This document shows, piece after piece, positions 1-13,246 of a stretch of 64,000 bases of DNA. The stretch covers positions 197,029-261,028 of the forward strand of contig NZ_JARDJI010000005.1 in the NCBI RefSeq assembly GCF_039907765.1, in the 5' to 3' direction. The DNA is from Aminobacter sp039907765 (GTDB lineage Bacteria > Pseudomonadota > Alphaproteobacteria > Rhizobiales > Rhizobiaceae). Within the stretch, counting starts at the first letter, position 1, and every line of letters begins with the position of its first letter. Made by a program: the position numbers and the translations under genes. The notes under the pieces are model-generated. The model saw only the letters and a list, made by a program, of their open reading frames with translations, was not told the origin of the DNA and did not search any database.

Positions 1-3440
<3,440 letters not shown>

Positions 3441-3518
3441 CGTCGCTCCTTGCTGCCTTCTTGGGGTGAGCTTCGCTACTGCTCACCTTGCATACGAGCC
3501 GCCTCGGCGGCCTATCCA

Positions 3519-3626
3519 AAACGGGTGAAAACCCGTTTCCTGAAAGCCGCAAACCGGCCCTCAGGAAATAGGTTTCCTCTCACCCCCCGAACACGGGAGC
3601 CGGTGGGCGGCGCGAGGCCGCCCACC
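3519..3626 (-). promoter_or_regulatory. Two hairpins in the rplL-rpoB intergenic spacer
   Basis: The 196-base gap between rplL and rpoB has two perfect inverted repeats. The first, at 3602-3611 and 3617-3626, has 10-bp arms (GGTGGGCGGC) around a 5-base loop. The second, at 3519-3526 and 3531-3538, has 8-bp arms around a tetraloop. Neither is followed on the minus strand by a clear T-run. An RNA-processing site or partial attenuator that sets the L7/L12 to beta ratio is more likely than a full terminator; in E. coli this junction carries such an attenuator and an RNase III site. The role here is inferred. Confidence 0.55.
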
Positions 3627-3636
3627 GAAACCGTGC

Positions 3637-4014
3637 TTACTTGAGCTCGATCTTGGCGCCAGCTGCTTCCAGCTGAGCCTTGAGCTTCTCGGCGTCGGCC
3701 TTGGAGACGCCTTCCTTGACGGGCTTCGGAGCGCCTTCGACGAGGTCCTTGGCTTCCTTGAGGCCCAGACCGGTGATGGCGCGGACTTCCTTGATGACCT
3801 CGATCTTCTTGTCGCCGGCAGCAGCCAGGATGACGTCGAATTCGGTCTTCTCTTCAGCCGGAGCAGCAGCTGCCGCACCGCCGGCAGCGGCGGCGACAGC
3901 CACCGGAGCAGCAGCGGAAACGCCCCACTTCTCTTCGAGCAGCTTCGACAGCTCAGCCGCCTCGAGGACGGTCAGGGCCGACAGGTCGTCAACGATCTTT
4001 GCGAGATCAGCCAT
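3637..4014 (-). CDS. rplL: 50S ribosomal protein L7/L12
   Basis: Stalk protein of the large subunit, present as dimers bound to L10, which recruits and activates the translational GTPases. The product is 125 residues, the usual size. The N-terminal dimerisation domain (MADLAKIVDDLSALTVLEAA) is followed by an Ala/Gly-rich hinge near residues 35-52 and the C-terminal domain with EVIKEVRAITGLGLKEAKDL and ending AGAKIELK. An AAGGAA ribosome site precedes the ATG. It lies 54 bases after rplJ, within the same operon. Confidence 0.99.
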   Translation of the reverse strand: MADLAKIVDDLSALTVLEAAELSKLLEEKWGVSAAAPVAVAAAAGGAAAAAPAEEKTEFDVILAAAGDKKIEVIKEVRAITGLGLKEAKDLVEGAPKPVKEGVSKADAEKLKAQLEAAGAKIELK

Positions 4015-4068
4015 TTTACTATTCCTTCAATCAGTTCGAACGTGTGTTGATGATAGCGAGGAACGGCC

Positions 4069-4587
4069 TCATGCCGCCTCGTCCTTCCGGGCGTAAGCGC
4101 CAAAGACGCGGGCAAGCTGACCTGCCGGCGCGTTGACGACCTGGGCGATCCGGGTTGCCGGCGTGGAAATCATTCCAACCAGCCTTGCACGCAGCTCGTC
4201 GAGCGACGGCAGTGTGGCGAGTGCCTTAACACCGTCGGCGTCGAGCGCGGTCTTGCCCATCGAACCACCAAGAATGACAAGCTTGTCATTGGTCTTGGCG
4301 AAGTCGGACGCGACCTTCGGCGCTGCAATCGGATCCTCCGAATAGGCAACCAGCGTCTGTCCCTTGAACAGATCGATGATGCTTTCGGATTCCGTGCCCT
4401 GAAGAGCGATTTTGGCGAGACGGTTCTTCGCGACTTTGACGGTGCCGCCGGCCTGACGCATCTTCACACGAAGATCGTTCATCTGCGCGACGGTGATACC
4501 GGCATAGTGGGCCACGACGACTGAACCTGCGTTCGAGAACGCGTCATTCAGGCCCGTGACGAGTTCGCGTTTTTCCGCTCTGTCCAC
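4069..4587 (-). CDS. rplJ: 50S ribosomal protein L10
   Basis: L10 anchors L7/L12 dimers to 23S rRNA and, as the L10-L12 complex, represses its own operon by binding the mRNA leader. The 172-residue product begins MDRAEKRELVTGLNDAFSNA and contains VVVAHYAGITVAQMNDLR and KVAKNRLAKIAL, typical of the family; the C-terminal helix that binds L12 dimers is at about 135-172. Its leader carries a long inverted repeat (4636-4734) suited to that feedback. Confidence 0.99.
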   Translation of the reverse strand: MDRAEKRELVTGLNDAFSNAGSVVVAHYAGITVAQMNDLRVKMRQAGGTVKVAKNRLAKIALQGTESESIIDLFKGQTLVAYSEDPIAAPKVASDFAKTNDKLVILGGSMGKTALDADGVKALATLPSLDELRARLVGMISTPATRIAQVVNAPAGQLARVFGAYARKDEAA

Positions 4588-4950
4588 TGCCTATCTCCAG
4601 TTGACCGCCTCCCATTTGCGGGGCTGGCGGTCGGGTTGCCTTTTGCCGGGCGAGCAATCCAGAAGTTCCGGATCACCCGAACGGCGCTCGAGGATCCTGT
4701 CCCCTTTTCGCCCGCGACAGCTGGCAAAAGGCAAACACGGTTCGAACCTTTCATTGGAGCCGACGGCTCCGTTGTCTGGTCTTCACCCGTCTCATGCAGG
4801 CCCATTCGAATTAAGGACCAAGGGTCGCTTGGACCGCCTGCAATCTCGGACAGGATTTCGGAAGCTGTCTCCAACTTCCGACATCCGGGCCCGGAGGCCC
4901 GGAATTCTTTTCTGGATCAGGTCGTTGGCGACCGATCCAAATTCAACTTA
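4588..4950 (-). promoter_or_regulatory. L10 leader region between rplA and rplJ
   Basis: This 363-base spacer encodes no gene and is rich in structure. A perfect 12-bp inverted repeat, TTGCCTTTTGCC at 4636-4647 and GGCAAAAGGCAA at 4723-4734, encloses 75 bases and ends about 49 bases before the rplJ start. Further hairpins are 4756-4761/4765-4770, 4859-4864/4875-4880 and 4884-4891/4896-4903. The position and long-range pairing match the known L10 leader, the mRNA site bound by the L10-L12 complex to shut off rplJL-rpoBC translation. The hairpins nearest rplA could end or process the rplKA transcript. Confidence 0.7.
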
Positions 4951-5649
<699 letters not shown>

Positions 5650-5653
5650 GATC

Positions 5654-6082
5654 TCAGCCCACCACTTCCAGGCCCATCGAACGGGCGGAGCCCTCGACCA
5701 TCTTGATGGCCGCTTCGACGTCGTTGGCGTTCAGGTCCTTCATCTTGGCCTGGGCGATTTCGCGAACCTTATCGCGGCTGATCTGGCCAGCCTTGACCTT
5801 GCCCGGCTCCTTCGAGCCCGACTTCAGGTTGGCGGCCTTCTTCAGGAAGTAGCTCACCGGCGGCGTCTTCATGACGAAGGTGAACGACTTGTCCTGGTAA
5901 TAGGTGATCACGACCGGGATCGGCGATCCCTTCTCGAGTTCCTGGGTCTGCGCGTTGAACGCCTTGCAGAATTCCATGATGTTGATGCCGCGCTGACCAA
6001 GCGCCGGGCCGATCGGGGGCGACGGAGTCGCAGAACCCGCGGCAACCTGGAGCTTGAGCTGGCCTGCTACTTTCTTAGCCAT
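5654..6082 (-). CDS. rplK: 50S ribosomal protein L11
   Basis: L11 forms part of the GTPase-associated centre on 23S rRNA and is needed for RelA-dependent stringent response. The 142-residue product shows the family signatures PPIGPALGQRGINIMEFCK and the C-terminal rRNA-binding domain with KVREIAQAKMKDLNANDVEA. It lies 156 bases after nusG, enough for a separate promoter, and directly precedes rplA. Confidence 0.99.
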   Translation of the reverse strand: MAKKVAGQLKLQVAAGSATPSPPIGPALGQRGINIMEFCKAFNAQTQELEKGSPIPVVITYYQDKSFTFVMKTPPVSYFLKKAANLKSGSKEPGKVKAGQISRDKVREIAQAKMKDLNANDVEAAIKMVEGSARSMGLEVVG

Positions 6083-6238
6083 CTCATTCCTGCCTTTGTT
6101 TCATGCCGGACCTTTCCGGCGGTTGCAGTTCGGTGGTGCGATTTGGGCGACCGGCTAAGCCGCTTCCTCTCCCACCATGCTTGCGCCAGGCATGCGCCCG
6201 ACGCCGCCCGCCACCTCAGGAGGCGACGGACATTTCGA

Positions 6239-6766
6239 TCAGCCCTTCTCGACCTGACCGAATTCGAGATCGACGGGCACAGCACGCCCGAAGATCGAAA
6301 CTTCCACCTTGAGGCGGGCCCTCTCCTCGTCCACTTCCTGGACGAAGCCGTTGAACGAGGCGAACGGGCCGTCGGAAACGCGCACCTGCTCGCCGATCTC
6401 GAAGGTGACCGACGGCTTCGGACGCTCGACGCCTTCCTGAACCTGGTTCAGGATCCGCTGCGCCTCACTCTCAGTGATCGGCACAGGCTTGGAATCACCA
6501 AGGAAACCAGTCACCTTCGGCGTGTTCTTCACAAGCGAGAACACCGCGTCGGTCAGATTGGCCTTGAGCAGCACGTAGCCCGGGAAGAACTTGCGCTCGG
6601 CATCGACCTTGCGGCCGCGACGGACTTCGACGACCTTCTCGGTCGGCACCACGATCTGCTCGATCTGGTCGCTCAGGCCCTTCTGCTTGGCCTTGTGCTC
6701 GATGTCCTCGGCGACCTTCTTTTCGAAGTTCGAGTAAGCGTGGACGATATACCAGCGCGCAGTCAT
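6239..6766 (-). CDS. nusG: Transcription termination/antitermination protein NusG
   Basis: NusG binds RNA polymerase, suppresses pausing, and links it to Rho or to ribosomal S10. The 175-residue product has the NGN domain (MTARWYIVHAYSNFEKKVAE, with FFPGYVLL) and a C-terminal KOW domain (GEQVRVSDGPFASFNGFVQE). The reading frame is open further upstream, but that extension overlaps secE in another frame and has no NusG-like residues, so the ATG at 6764-6766 is chosen. It follows secE by 26 bases. Confidence 0.98.
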   Translation of the reverse strand: MTARWYIVHAYSNFEKKVAEDIEHKAKQKGLSDQIEQIVVPTEKVVEVRRGRKVDAERKFFPGYVLLKANLTDAVFSLVKNTPKVTGFLGDSKPVPITESEAQRILNQVQEGVERPKPSVTFEIGEQVRVSDGPFASFNGFVQEVDEERARLKVEVSIFGRAVPVDLEFGQVEKG

Positions 6767-6792
6767 CTCAGAAGTTCTCCGTATTCGCGGTC

Positions 6793-6990
6793 TTAGCGAC
6801 CCATGCCCAGGAGCTGCTCGACGGCGAACGCCATCAGCTGGTCCGCGGCAAAGAAGAAGATCATCGCTACAGCGGCGAAGCCGAGCACCATGACCGTGGA
6901 GATCATCGTCTCGCGCCGCGAGGGCCAAGTAACCTTCGCCGTTTCCGACCTCACCTGCTGCAGGAAGGTGAAGGGGTTGGTTTTCGCCAT
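6793..6990 (-). CDS. secE: Preprotein translocase subunit SecE
   Basis: Small essential membrane subunit of the SecYEG channel. At 65 residues it is the short single-helix form usual outside the enterics. It has an amphipathic stretch with the family motif EVTWP-like VRSETAKVTWPSRRET, then one transmembrane helix at about residues 33-55 (TVMVLGFAAVAMIFFFAADQ). The ATG at 6988-6990 is chosen over upstream in-frame codons because the family begins MAKTNPF-like. It is co-transcribed with nusG. Confidence 0.97.
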   Translation of the reverse strand: MAKTNPFTFLQQVRSETAKVTWPSRRETMISTVMVLGFAAVAMIFFFAADQLMAFAVEQLLGMGR

Positions 6991-7295
6991 GAGCCGCTCT
7001 GCTTTCAACGTCCGTAAACCGGACTTCTGGATGATCCCGTGACCGGGAGATGTAACAGGACCGAGATTTTCGCGCCGAATCGGCGCAAACATTTCGCCCA
7101 TGCATATCGGGCGCGTAAAGCCGGATTCCCAGCCCCACGCGCCGCGTGTCTGTTTCGCCTACATAGAGACGATTCTCTCTCCACGCAAGTGGCAGGAATC
7201 TCCTCTACGATTGAACGCTGCATCGGGACCATCCAGTCGTCCCGTCCCAGCTATAGAAAGTCTCTTATGCCTGAACCAGCGAATTCTGGCAAGAC
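6991..7295 (-). other. tRNA-Trp to secE spacer with a candidate secE promoter
   Basis: No gene is seen in these 305 bases. On the minus strand a candidate sigma70-type promoter is TTGCGT (7183-7188), a 17-base spacer, and TATGTA (7160-7165), about 170 bases before secE. The spacer holds a GAGA/TCTC inverted repeat. No Rho-independent terminator was found after tRNA-Trp, so read-through from the tRNA into secE is also possible. The promoter is inferred from sequence alone. Confidence 0.4.
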
Positions 7296-7371
<76 letters not shown>

Positions 7372-7461
7372 GCATTGCGCCGCGCATCAATTGCGCAGCA
7401 CCGGCTTCCTAAGGATTTCCACGGCGTCTGTAAAGAGCGCTTTGCGGCATGTTGCGAACAT

Positions 7462-7901
7462 TCACTGGGCAAGGCTGCGCTGCGGCGGCGGTGCGGGCCC
7501 TGCCCCTGCCCGCCCATGTGCCTTGTGTGCCCGGACGGGTACGAGTTCCACCGCCCGCCCGTCGAACGGCATCAGCCCATGCAACGGCGCCGTCACTGAA
7601 TCGAGAATCATGTGGGACAGAACGGCAAGGAAGAAGACTGTTGCCGCAGCCTTCCATCGCGGCGCCGACAGCGCATGAGCGGCACGACGACGGCCGCGAC
7701 CAAAGCCCAGAACAGCGGCCAGTGCGTCGGGTAGTCGCGATGGTGGACGCTGCCATTGTCGACGAACAAGAACCACGCAATGTCGAAATCGGGTGCCACG
7801 CTGCCGACCATCGCCGCCAGCATCAGGGCGCCCGCCTGCGGCAGCTTCTGCCGGGCAAGCGATCCGATGATGTAGCCTGCCGGCAGATGCGCGATCAGCA
7901 T
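7462..7901 (-). pseudogene. Frameshifted DUF457/YdjM-type membrane-bound metal-dependent hydrolase
   Basis: The first part, from ATG 7899-7901, reads MLIAHLPAGYIIGSLARQ and continues through GSVAPDFDIAWFLF, HHRDYPTHWPLFWALVAAVV, all typical of the DUF457 family. Near 7680-7700 that frame turns into Arg/Gln-rich nonsense, while the neighbouring frame takes up the expected C-terminus (APRWKAAATVFFLAVLSHMI, then LDSVTAPLHGLMPFDGR) to a stop at 7462. One extra base or a net one-base change near 7685 explains both halves. The gene is thus broken, or the base is a sequencing error. Intact members are multi-spanning membrane proteins of unproven function with His/Asp metal ligands. Confidence 0.75.
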
Positions 7902-7994
7902 GGCGTCCCCCTTCATCCGTGGCCCATCACGCCCCGACATTGCGGCAGCGTTGGGAGCGGCGGAGCGAGGAGCGCCGTTGCGCCCCTCGAACTG

Positions 7995-8474
7995 TCAGGT
8001 CTTGGTCGGCGGCACATACGGGCCGCCGGGTATGCCCCAGCCCCATCGAGGCATCGGCTCATGAAGATCCGGTTCTGCACCATCCTGGGAATTCAGCTTG
8101 GCCAAGCGGGTCCCCCATTCCAGATAGGCGACAAAGGCCGAACGGAACTCGGGGTCGCCAGGCAATTTCACTTCGTCGGCAGCGTCGAGCAGCAAGGCGA
8201 TCCAGCGCCGGCGCTGTGCCTCGGTCAGGTGCCTGTCGAGATGATGGCTGATCATGGCGGGATGACCGCCGTGCTTCTCGCTGTAGTCCTTCGGCCCGCC
8301 GAACACCTCACCGATGAAGGCGGCGACATGGGCAGGATGGTCGCCGGACATGTCGCGGAACACCGGTTCGAGCACCGGATCAACGAGCACCTTGTCGTAA
8401 AATACGGTCGTCAACCGGTTCAGCGCATCGGCCCCACCCGCCCATTCATACAAGCTCGGAACGTCTCTGCTCAT
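7995..8474 (-). CDS. Group II truncated haemoglobin
   Basis: A 159-residue 2-on-2 haem globin, a family that binds oxygen and nitric oxide and is tied to NO or redox stress. Family features are LYEWAGGADALNRLTTVFYD (helices A-B), VFRDMSGDHPAHVAAFIGEV, the haem-proximal His region ISHHLDRHLTEAQRRRW with the Trp typical of group II at G8, and a C-terminal Gly/Pro tail. The ATG at 8472-8474 is chosen; an upstream TTG would add an unlikely Arg-rich leader. It lies between tuf and tRNA-Trp, inside an otherwise conserved translation cluster. Confidence 0.92.
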   Translation of the reverse strand: MSRDVPSLYEWAGGADALNRLTTVFYDKVLVDPVLEPVFRDMSGDHPAHVAAFIGEVFGGPKDYSEKHGGHPAMISHHLDRHLTEAQRRRWIALLLDAADEVKLPGDPEFRSAFVAYLEWGTRLAKLNSQDGAEPDLHEPMPRWGWGIPGGPYVPPTKT

Positions 8475-8535
8475 CCGCCGCCTCCACCGATGTTCGAACC
8501 AATGGGATATGGGGGGCGTCGGTCCTGGGCACAAA

Positions 8536-8563
8536 CAAAAAGGGCGGCCCGAAGGCCGCCCTT
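8536..8563 (-). terminator. Rho-independent terminator of tuf
   Basis: Perfect 10-bp stem (8540-8549 with 8554-8563), 4-base loop, followed on the minus strand by a T-rich run reading TTTTTGTTTG. It begins 22 bases after the tuf stop codon. Confidence 0.9.
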
Positions 8564-8585
8564 GATGCGCTACACGTAGCGTCGA

Positions 8586-9761
<1,176 letters not shown>

Positions 9762-9958
9762 TGTCTCTTTCCTTGGGCATCGGGACCTTGGTTCCGGTCG
9801 GATGCGGGGCGATTAGCGAGAATGCCCGAAAAAGACAAGCGCCTTTTGGCCTGGCGGGTCATCCAGGGGCCAAAAGCGGCGGTGCTCTTTCAGTGCAGGA
9901 TGCACATATAGGGACAAGCGGATGTAATTGAAAGGCATCCCTGCCCAGGGCGGATGCC

Positions 9959-10032
9959 TGGAGCGGGTAGCGGGAATCGAACCCGCGTATTCAGCTTGGA
10001 AGGCTGCTGCTCTACCATTGAGCTATACCCGC
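9959..10032 (-). tRNA. tRNA-Gly (anticodon TCC)
   Basis: A 74-base cloverleaf on the minus strand with encoded CCA. The acceptor pairs GCGGGTA with TACCCGC, the anticodon loop is CTTCCAA, and the T loop is TTCGATT. It lies 28 bases after tRNA-Tyr and about 200 bases before tuf. Confidence 0.97.
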
Positions 10033-10060
10033 GTCACAATCATGGCTCTCGGGCCGGCAG

Positions 10061-10145
10061 TGGTGGAGAGGGTTGGATTCGAACCAACGTAGGCAAAGCC
10101 AACGGATTTACAGTCCGTCCCCTTTAACCACTCGGGCACCTCTCC
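10061..10145 (-). tRNA. tRNA-Tyr (anticodon GTA)
   Basis: An 85-base class II tRNA on the minus strand with a long variable arm and encoded CCA. The anticodon loop is CTGTAAA (anticodon GTA) and the acceptor pairs GGAGAGG with CCTCTCC. It heads the tRNA-Tyr/tRNA-Gly/tuf run and is divergent from rlmB. Confidence 0.97.
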
Positions 10146-10344
10146 AACTGCAGCCGGAGCCATGCAACGAGGCATTTCACCGATCCCGGTTTCGGGCGAA
10201 GCACCCTGCCCCGAAATCTGCGTGGGCCTTATGGCGACAAGGATTTGGCCTGTCAACCGCGCAGCTCGCGTTTTCACGCACAATATTCGGAGCACCGGCC
10301 AACGGGCCGTATCCAAAGCCCTGCACGCCCGCTATAGCGTGCCT

Positions 10345-11193
10345 ATGACCGATACGAAAAAGCCCGGAACACCGAAAGACAGCCACTACGCCAAGCTGCG
10401 GCGCACCTTTCGCGACCAGAAAGCAGGCGGCGCGCCGGCCTTCCGGCCGAAGCGCCACGTAGCGCCGGGCGAACATGCCGAAGACGGCCTGGTGCGGCTC
10501 TATGGGCTGCACACGGTGCGCGCGGCGCTCGACAATCCGCGCCGCAAGATCAGCAGGATGCTGGTCACGCGCAATGCCGCCGAAAGGCTCGAGATCGCCG
10601 ACCTCGCGGCCCTGCCCTTCGCGGCCGAGCTGGTCGAGCCCAAGGACATCGACAAGATCACCGGCTCGGAAGCCGTGCACCAGGGCGTGCTGGTCGAGGC
10701 CGAGCCGCTGAAGCCCAAGGCGCTGTCGGCGCTCGGCGAATCGCCACTGGTGCTGGTGCTCGACCAGGTGACCGACCCGCACAATGTCGGCGCCATCATG
10801 CGCTCGGCGGTCGCCTTCGGCGCCGGCGCGCTGATCACGACGTCGCGCCACAGCCCGCACGAGACCGGCGTGCTCGCCAAGTCCGCATCCGGCGCGCTTG
10901 AACACATCGACCTGATCGAGGTGCGCAACCTCGCAGAAGCCCTCGGCGAGCTGCACGAGGCCGGGTTCCAGACCATCGGCCTCGATTCGGAAGGGCCGGC
11001 GGAGCTCGAGAAGACCTTTGCCTCGAAGAAGGTGGCGCTGGTGCTCGGCGCGGAAGGCAAGGGCCTGCGCCAGAAGACGCGCGAGACGGTTACCTCCCTC
11101 GCCCGCCTCGACATGCCCGGCGCCATCCGCTCGCTCAACGTGTCGAACGCGGCGGCGGTTTCGCTCTACGCGGCACGGCTCTGGCTGCGCTGA
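10345..11193 (+). CDS. rlmB: 23S rRNA/tRNA 2'-O-methyltransferase, SpoU (TrmH/RlmB) family
   Basis: S-adenosylmethionine-dependent RNA 2'-O-ribose methyltransferase with a trefoil-knot fold. The 282-residue protein has a basic N-terminal tail (about 1-40), a substrate-binding domain starting LYGLHTVRAALDNP, and SpoU motifs 1 (DPHNVGAIMRSAVAFGA), 2 (LVLGAEGKGL) and 3 (RSLNVSNAAAVSLY). The ATG at 10345 is chosen; an upstream in-frame stretch resembles no family member. RlmB (G2251 of 23S rRNA) is the most likely specificity, but TrmH-type tRNA activity cannot be excluded from sequence. Confidence 0.9.
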   Translation: MTDTKKPGTPKDSHYAKLRRTFRDQKAGGAPAFRPKRHVAPGEHAEDGLVRLYGLHTVRAALDNPRRKISRMLVTRNAAERLEIADLAALPFAAELVEPKDIDKITGSEAVHQGVLVEAEPLKPKALSALGESPLVLVLDQVTDPHNVGAIMRSAVAFGAGALITTSRHSPHETGVLAKSASGALEHIDLIEVRNLAEALGELHEAGFQTIGLDSEGPAELEKTFASKKVALVLGAEGKGLRQKTRETVTSLARLDMPGAIRSLNVSNAAAVSLYAARLWLR

Positions 11194-11318
11194 CGCTCAC
11201 GCCCCGTCCACAACAATCACCGCTCCGCGGCGAACCGACTCGTCGAGCCCTTTCCGCGCGCCTTGACCTTCCGCCCGCTGGAAGCGGTACTCTCCCGCGC
11301 CGCAAAGGAGACTTCTTC

Positions 11319-12194
11319 ATGGCGCATCGCCCCACCATCGTTACCCTGCTTTCCGGCCTCCTCCTGGCGCTGGGCGCAGCCGCACCGGGCCTGGCCCAGA
11401 GCGCCAGCGTCGCCGATCTTGCCGGAAGCACGCATATCCACGGCCTGTCGTTCGACCGCGCCGATCCGTCGAGCGTGCTGGTCGCGACGCACCACGGGCT
11501 GATGCGGGCGGCGCCGGATGGCACCGTCACGCCGGTCTCGGACCTCCAGGACGACTTCATGGGCTTCAGCCCGCATCCGACCGATGCCACGGTGCTCTTC
11601 GCCAGCGGCCATCCACGGACCGGCGGCAATCTCGGATTCATCAAGTCGACGGATTCGGGCAAGACATGGACGCAGGTTTCGCCCGGCGCCGAGGGGCCGG
11701 TGGACTTCCACCAGCTCGCCGTCAGCCCGACGGACGCCAGCGTCTTCTACGGCTCCTATGGCAACATGCAGACGAGCCGCGACGGCGGCGCGACGTGGAC
11801 GGTGACAGGAGCCGCGCCGGGCGGCCTGATCGATCTCGCCATCTCGCCCACAGATCCCGAGACGGTCTACGCCGGGACCGAAACCGGCCTGATGGTCAGC
11901 CGCGACGGCGCCAAGAGCTGGCAGGCGCTGATCTCCGACGTTCCGGTGACGACCGTTGACCTTACGACCGACGGCACGATCTACGCCTTTGCGCCGGGGC
12001 GTGGCGTGCTGCGCGCGACGGAGGCGGCTCCGAACTTCGAGACGATCGGCCAAGGTCCCGACGCCGCGGGCTACATCCTCCACCTCGCCGCCGACCACAA
12101 GAACAAGGACCGCCTCGTCGCCATCACCGGCGGAAAGGCGATCGTCGTTAGCGCCGACGCGGGTGCGAGCTGGAAGGCGCTCGGCAAGGAATGA
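11319..12194 (+). CDS. Exported Asp-box (BNR/sialidase-like) beta-propeller protein
   Basis: A 291-residue protein with a clear Sec signal peptide (residues 1-26, cleavage after GLAQ). At least four Asp-box motifs are visible: STDSGKTW, SRDGGATW, SRDGAKSW and SADAGASW, spaced as in a six-bladed propeller. It resembles the uncharacterised F510_1955-type glycosylhydrolase-like proteins, which lack proven sialidase activity; no sialidase Arg triad was identified. A role as a periplasmic or surface binding protein is possible. It stands alone between rlmB and a strong terminator. Confidence 0.8.
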   Translation: MAHRPTIVTLLSGLLLALGAAAPGLAQSASVADLAGSTHIHGLSFDRADPSSVLVATHHGLMRAAPDGTVTPVSDLQDDFMGFSPHPTDATVLFASGHPRTGGNLGFIKSTDSGKTWTQVSPGAEGPVDFHQLAVSPTDASVFYGSYGNMQTSRDGGATWTVTGAAPGGLIDLAISPTDPETVYAGTETGLMVSRDGAKSWQALISDVPVTTVDLTTDGTIYAFAPGRGVLRATEAAPNFETIGQGPDAAGYILHLAADHKNKDRLVAITGGKAIVVSADAGASWKALGKE

Positions 12195-12217
12195 TGCGCC
12201 GCAAGCGGCAAACGCCG

Positions 12218-12249
12218 AACGGGCTCCTGCGGCGCCGCAGGAGCCCGTT
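12218..12249 (+). terminator. Perfect 32-bp palindrome ending the Asp-box gene
   Basis: AACGGGCTCCTGCGGC is followed with no spacer by its exact complement, giving a very stable hairpin (about 14 bp and a 4-base loop), then TTCTTCG. It lies 24 bases after the stop at 12194. It is probably a Rho-independent terminator with a weak T-run, and may work on both strands. Confidence 0.75.
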
Positions 12250-12267
12250 CTTCGATAGTGATGAGAA

Positions 12268-12298
12268 GGCCGCGGTGTTGGGAACTTGCACCGCGGCC
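12268..12298 (-). terminator. Hairpin downstream of glxR
   Basis: A perfect 10-bp stem (GGCCGCGGTG with CACCGCGGCC) and an 11-base loop, 9 bases beyond the glxR stop on the minus strand. The T-run is poor (TTCTC), so termination may need the neighbouring palindrome as well. Confidence 0.6.
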
Positions 12299-12306
12299 GT
12301 CCCTGC

Positions 12307-13224
12307 CTATGCCGCTTCGTTCTTGGCAGTCTCGGCCGAGCCGCCGACTTCGAAATTGGCCATGCGCTCGAGTGCGCGCACCAGGGCGGAATGATCCTCT
12401 TTAGCCCCGCCGTTCGCGGCGCAGGAATTGAAGAGTTCCTGCGTCATCGAGGTGTTGGGCAGCGAGACGCCGAGCGCCTTGGCGCCCTGCAGCGCGAGGT
12501 TGAGGTCCTTCTGGTGCAGCTCGATGCGGAAGCCGGGCGCGAAGGTGCGCTTGACCATGCGATCGCCGTGCACTTCGAGGATGCGCGAGGCAGCGAGACC
12601 GCCCATCAGCGCCTGGCGCACCTTGGCCGGATCGGCACCCGCCTTGGAAGCGAAGACCAGCGCCTCGGCCACCGCCTCGATGGTGAGCGCCACGACGATC
12701 TGGTTTGCCACCTTGGTGGTCTGGCCGACGCCGTTGGGACCGACGAGCGTGATGTTCTTGCCCATCTTCTCGAACACAGGCTTGGCGCGCTCGAAGGCCT
12801 TCTCGGTGCCGCCGACCATGATGGTGAGCGACGCCGCCTTGGCGCCGACCTCGCCGCCGGAGACCGGCGCATCGAGATACTCGCAGCCGAGCTCGTTGAT
12901 CTTTCTGGCGAACTCCTTGGTCTCGATCGGCGAGATCGAGCTCATGTCGATGACGAGCTTGCCCTTGGACAGACCCGACGCGATGCTGTCTTCGCCGAAC
13001 AGCACGTCCGCCACCTGCGGCGTGTCGGGAACCATGGTGATGACGATGTCCGCAACTTCGGCGAGCGGGCCATGTCCGGTCACCTTCTTCAGACCCTTGG
13101 CGACCAGCGCTTCGGGCAGCGCGCCGCGGTGGTCGCTGGCATACACTTCGTAGCCGGCATCGAGCAGATGCCCCGCCATCGGGGCGCCCATGATGCCAAG
13201 GCCGACAAATCCGATCTTTTCCAT
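12307..13224 (-). CDS. glxR: 2-hydroxy-3-oxopropionate (tartronate semialdehyde) reductase
   Basis: Reduces tartronate semialdehyde to D-glycerate with NAD(P)H, the step after glyoxylate carboligase. The 305-residue protein has an N-terminal Rossmann motif (GFVGLGIMGAPMAGHLL), the beta-hydroxyacid dehydrogenase block DAPVSGGEVGAKAASLTIMV, and the catalytic Lys region GQTTKVANQIVVALTIEA. The ATG at 13222-13224 is chosen over one five codons upstream because it begins MEKIGFVG as in the family. It is the last gene of the gcl-hyi-glxR operon. Confidence 0.96.
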   Translation of the reverse strand: MEKIGFVGLGIMGAPMAGHLLDAGYEVYASDHRGALPEALVAKGLKKVTGHGPLAEVADIVITMVPDTPQVADVLFGEDSIASGLSKGKLVIDMSSISPIETKEFARKINELGCEYLDAPVSGGEVGAKAASLTIMVGGTEKAFERAKPVFEKMGKNITLVGPNGVGQTTKVANQIVVALTIEAVAEALVFASKAGADPAKVRQALMGGLAASRILEVHGDRMVKRTFAPGFRIELHQKDLNLALQGAKALGVSLPNTSMTQELFNSCAANGGAKEDHSALVRALERMANFEVGGSAETAKNEAA

Positions 13225-13246
13225 TTCCTTGTCCTTCAAATCTCGT

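Noticed and set aside
6767..7138. N-terminal extension of NusG
   Set aside because: It overlaps secE in another frame and has no NusG similarity; NusG is normally about 175 residues.
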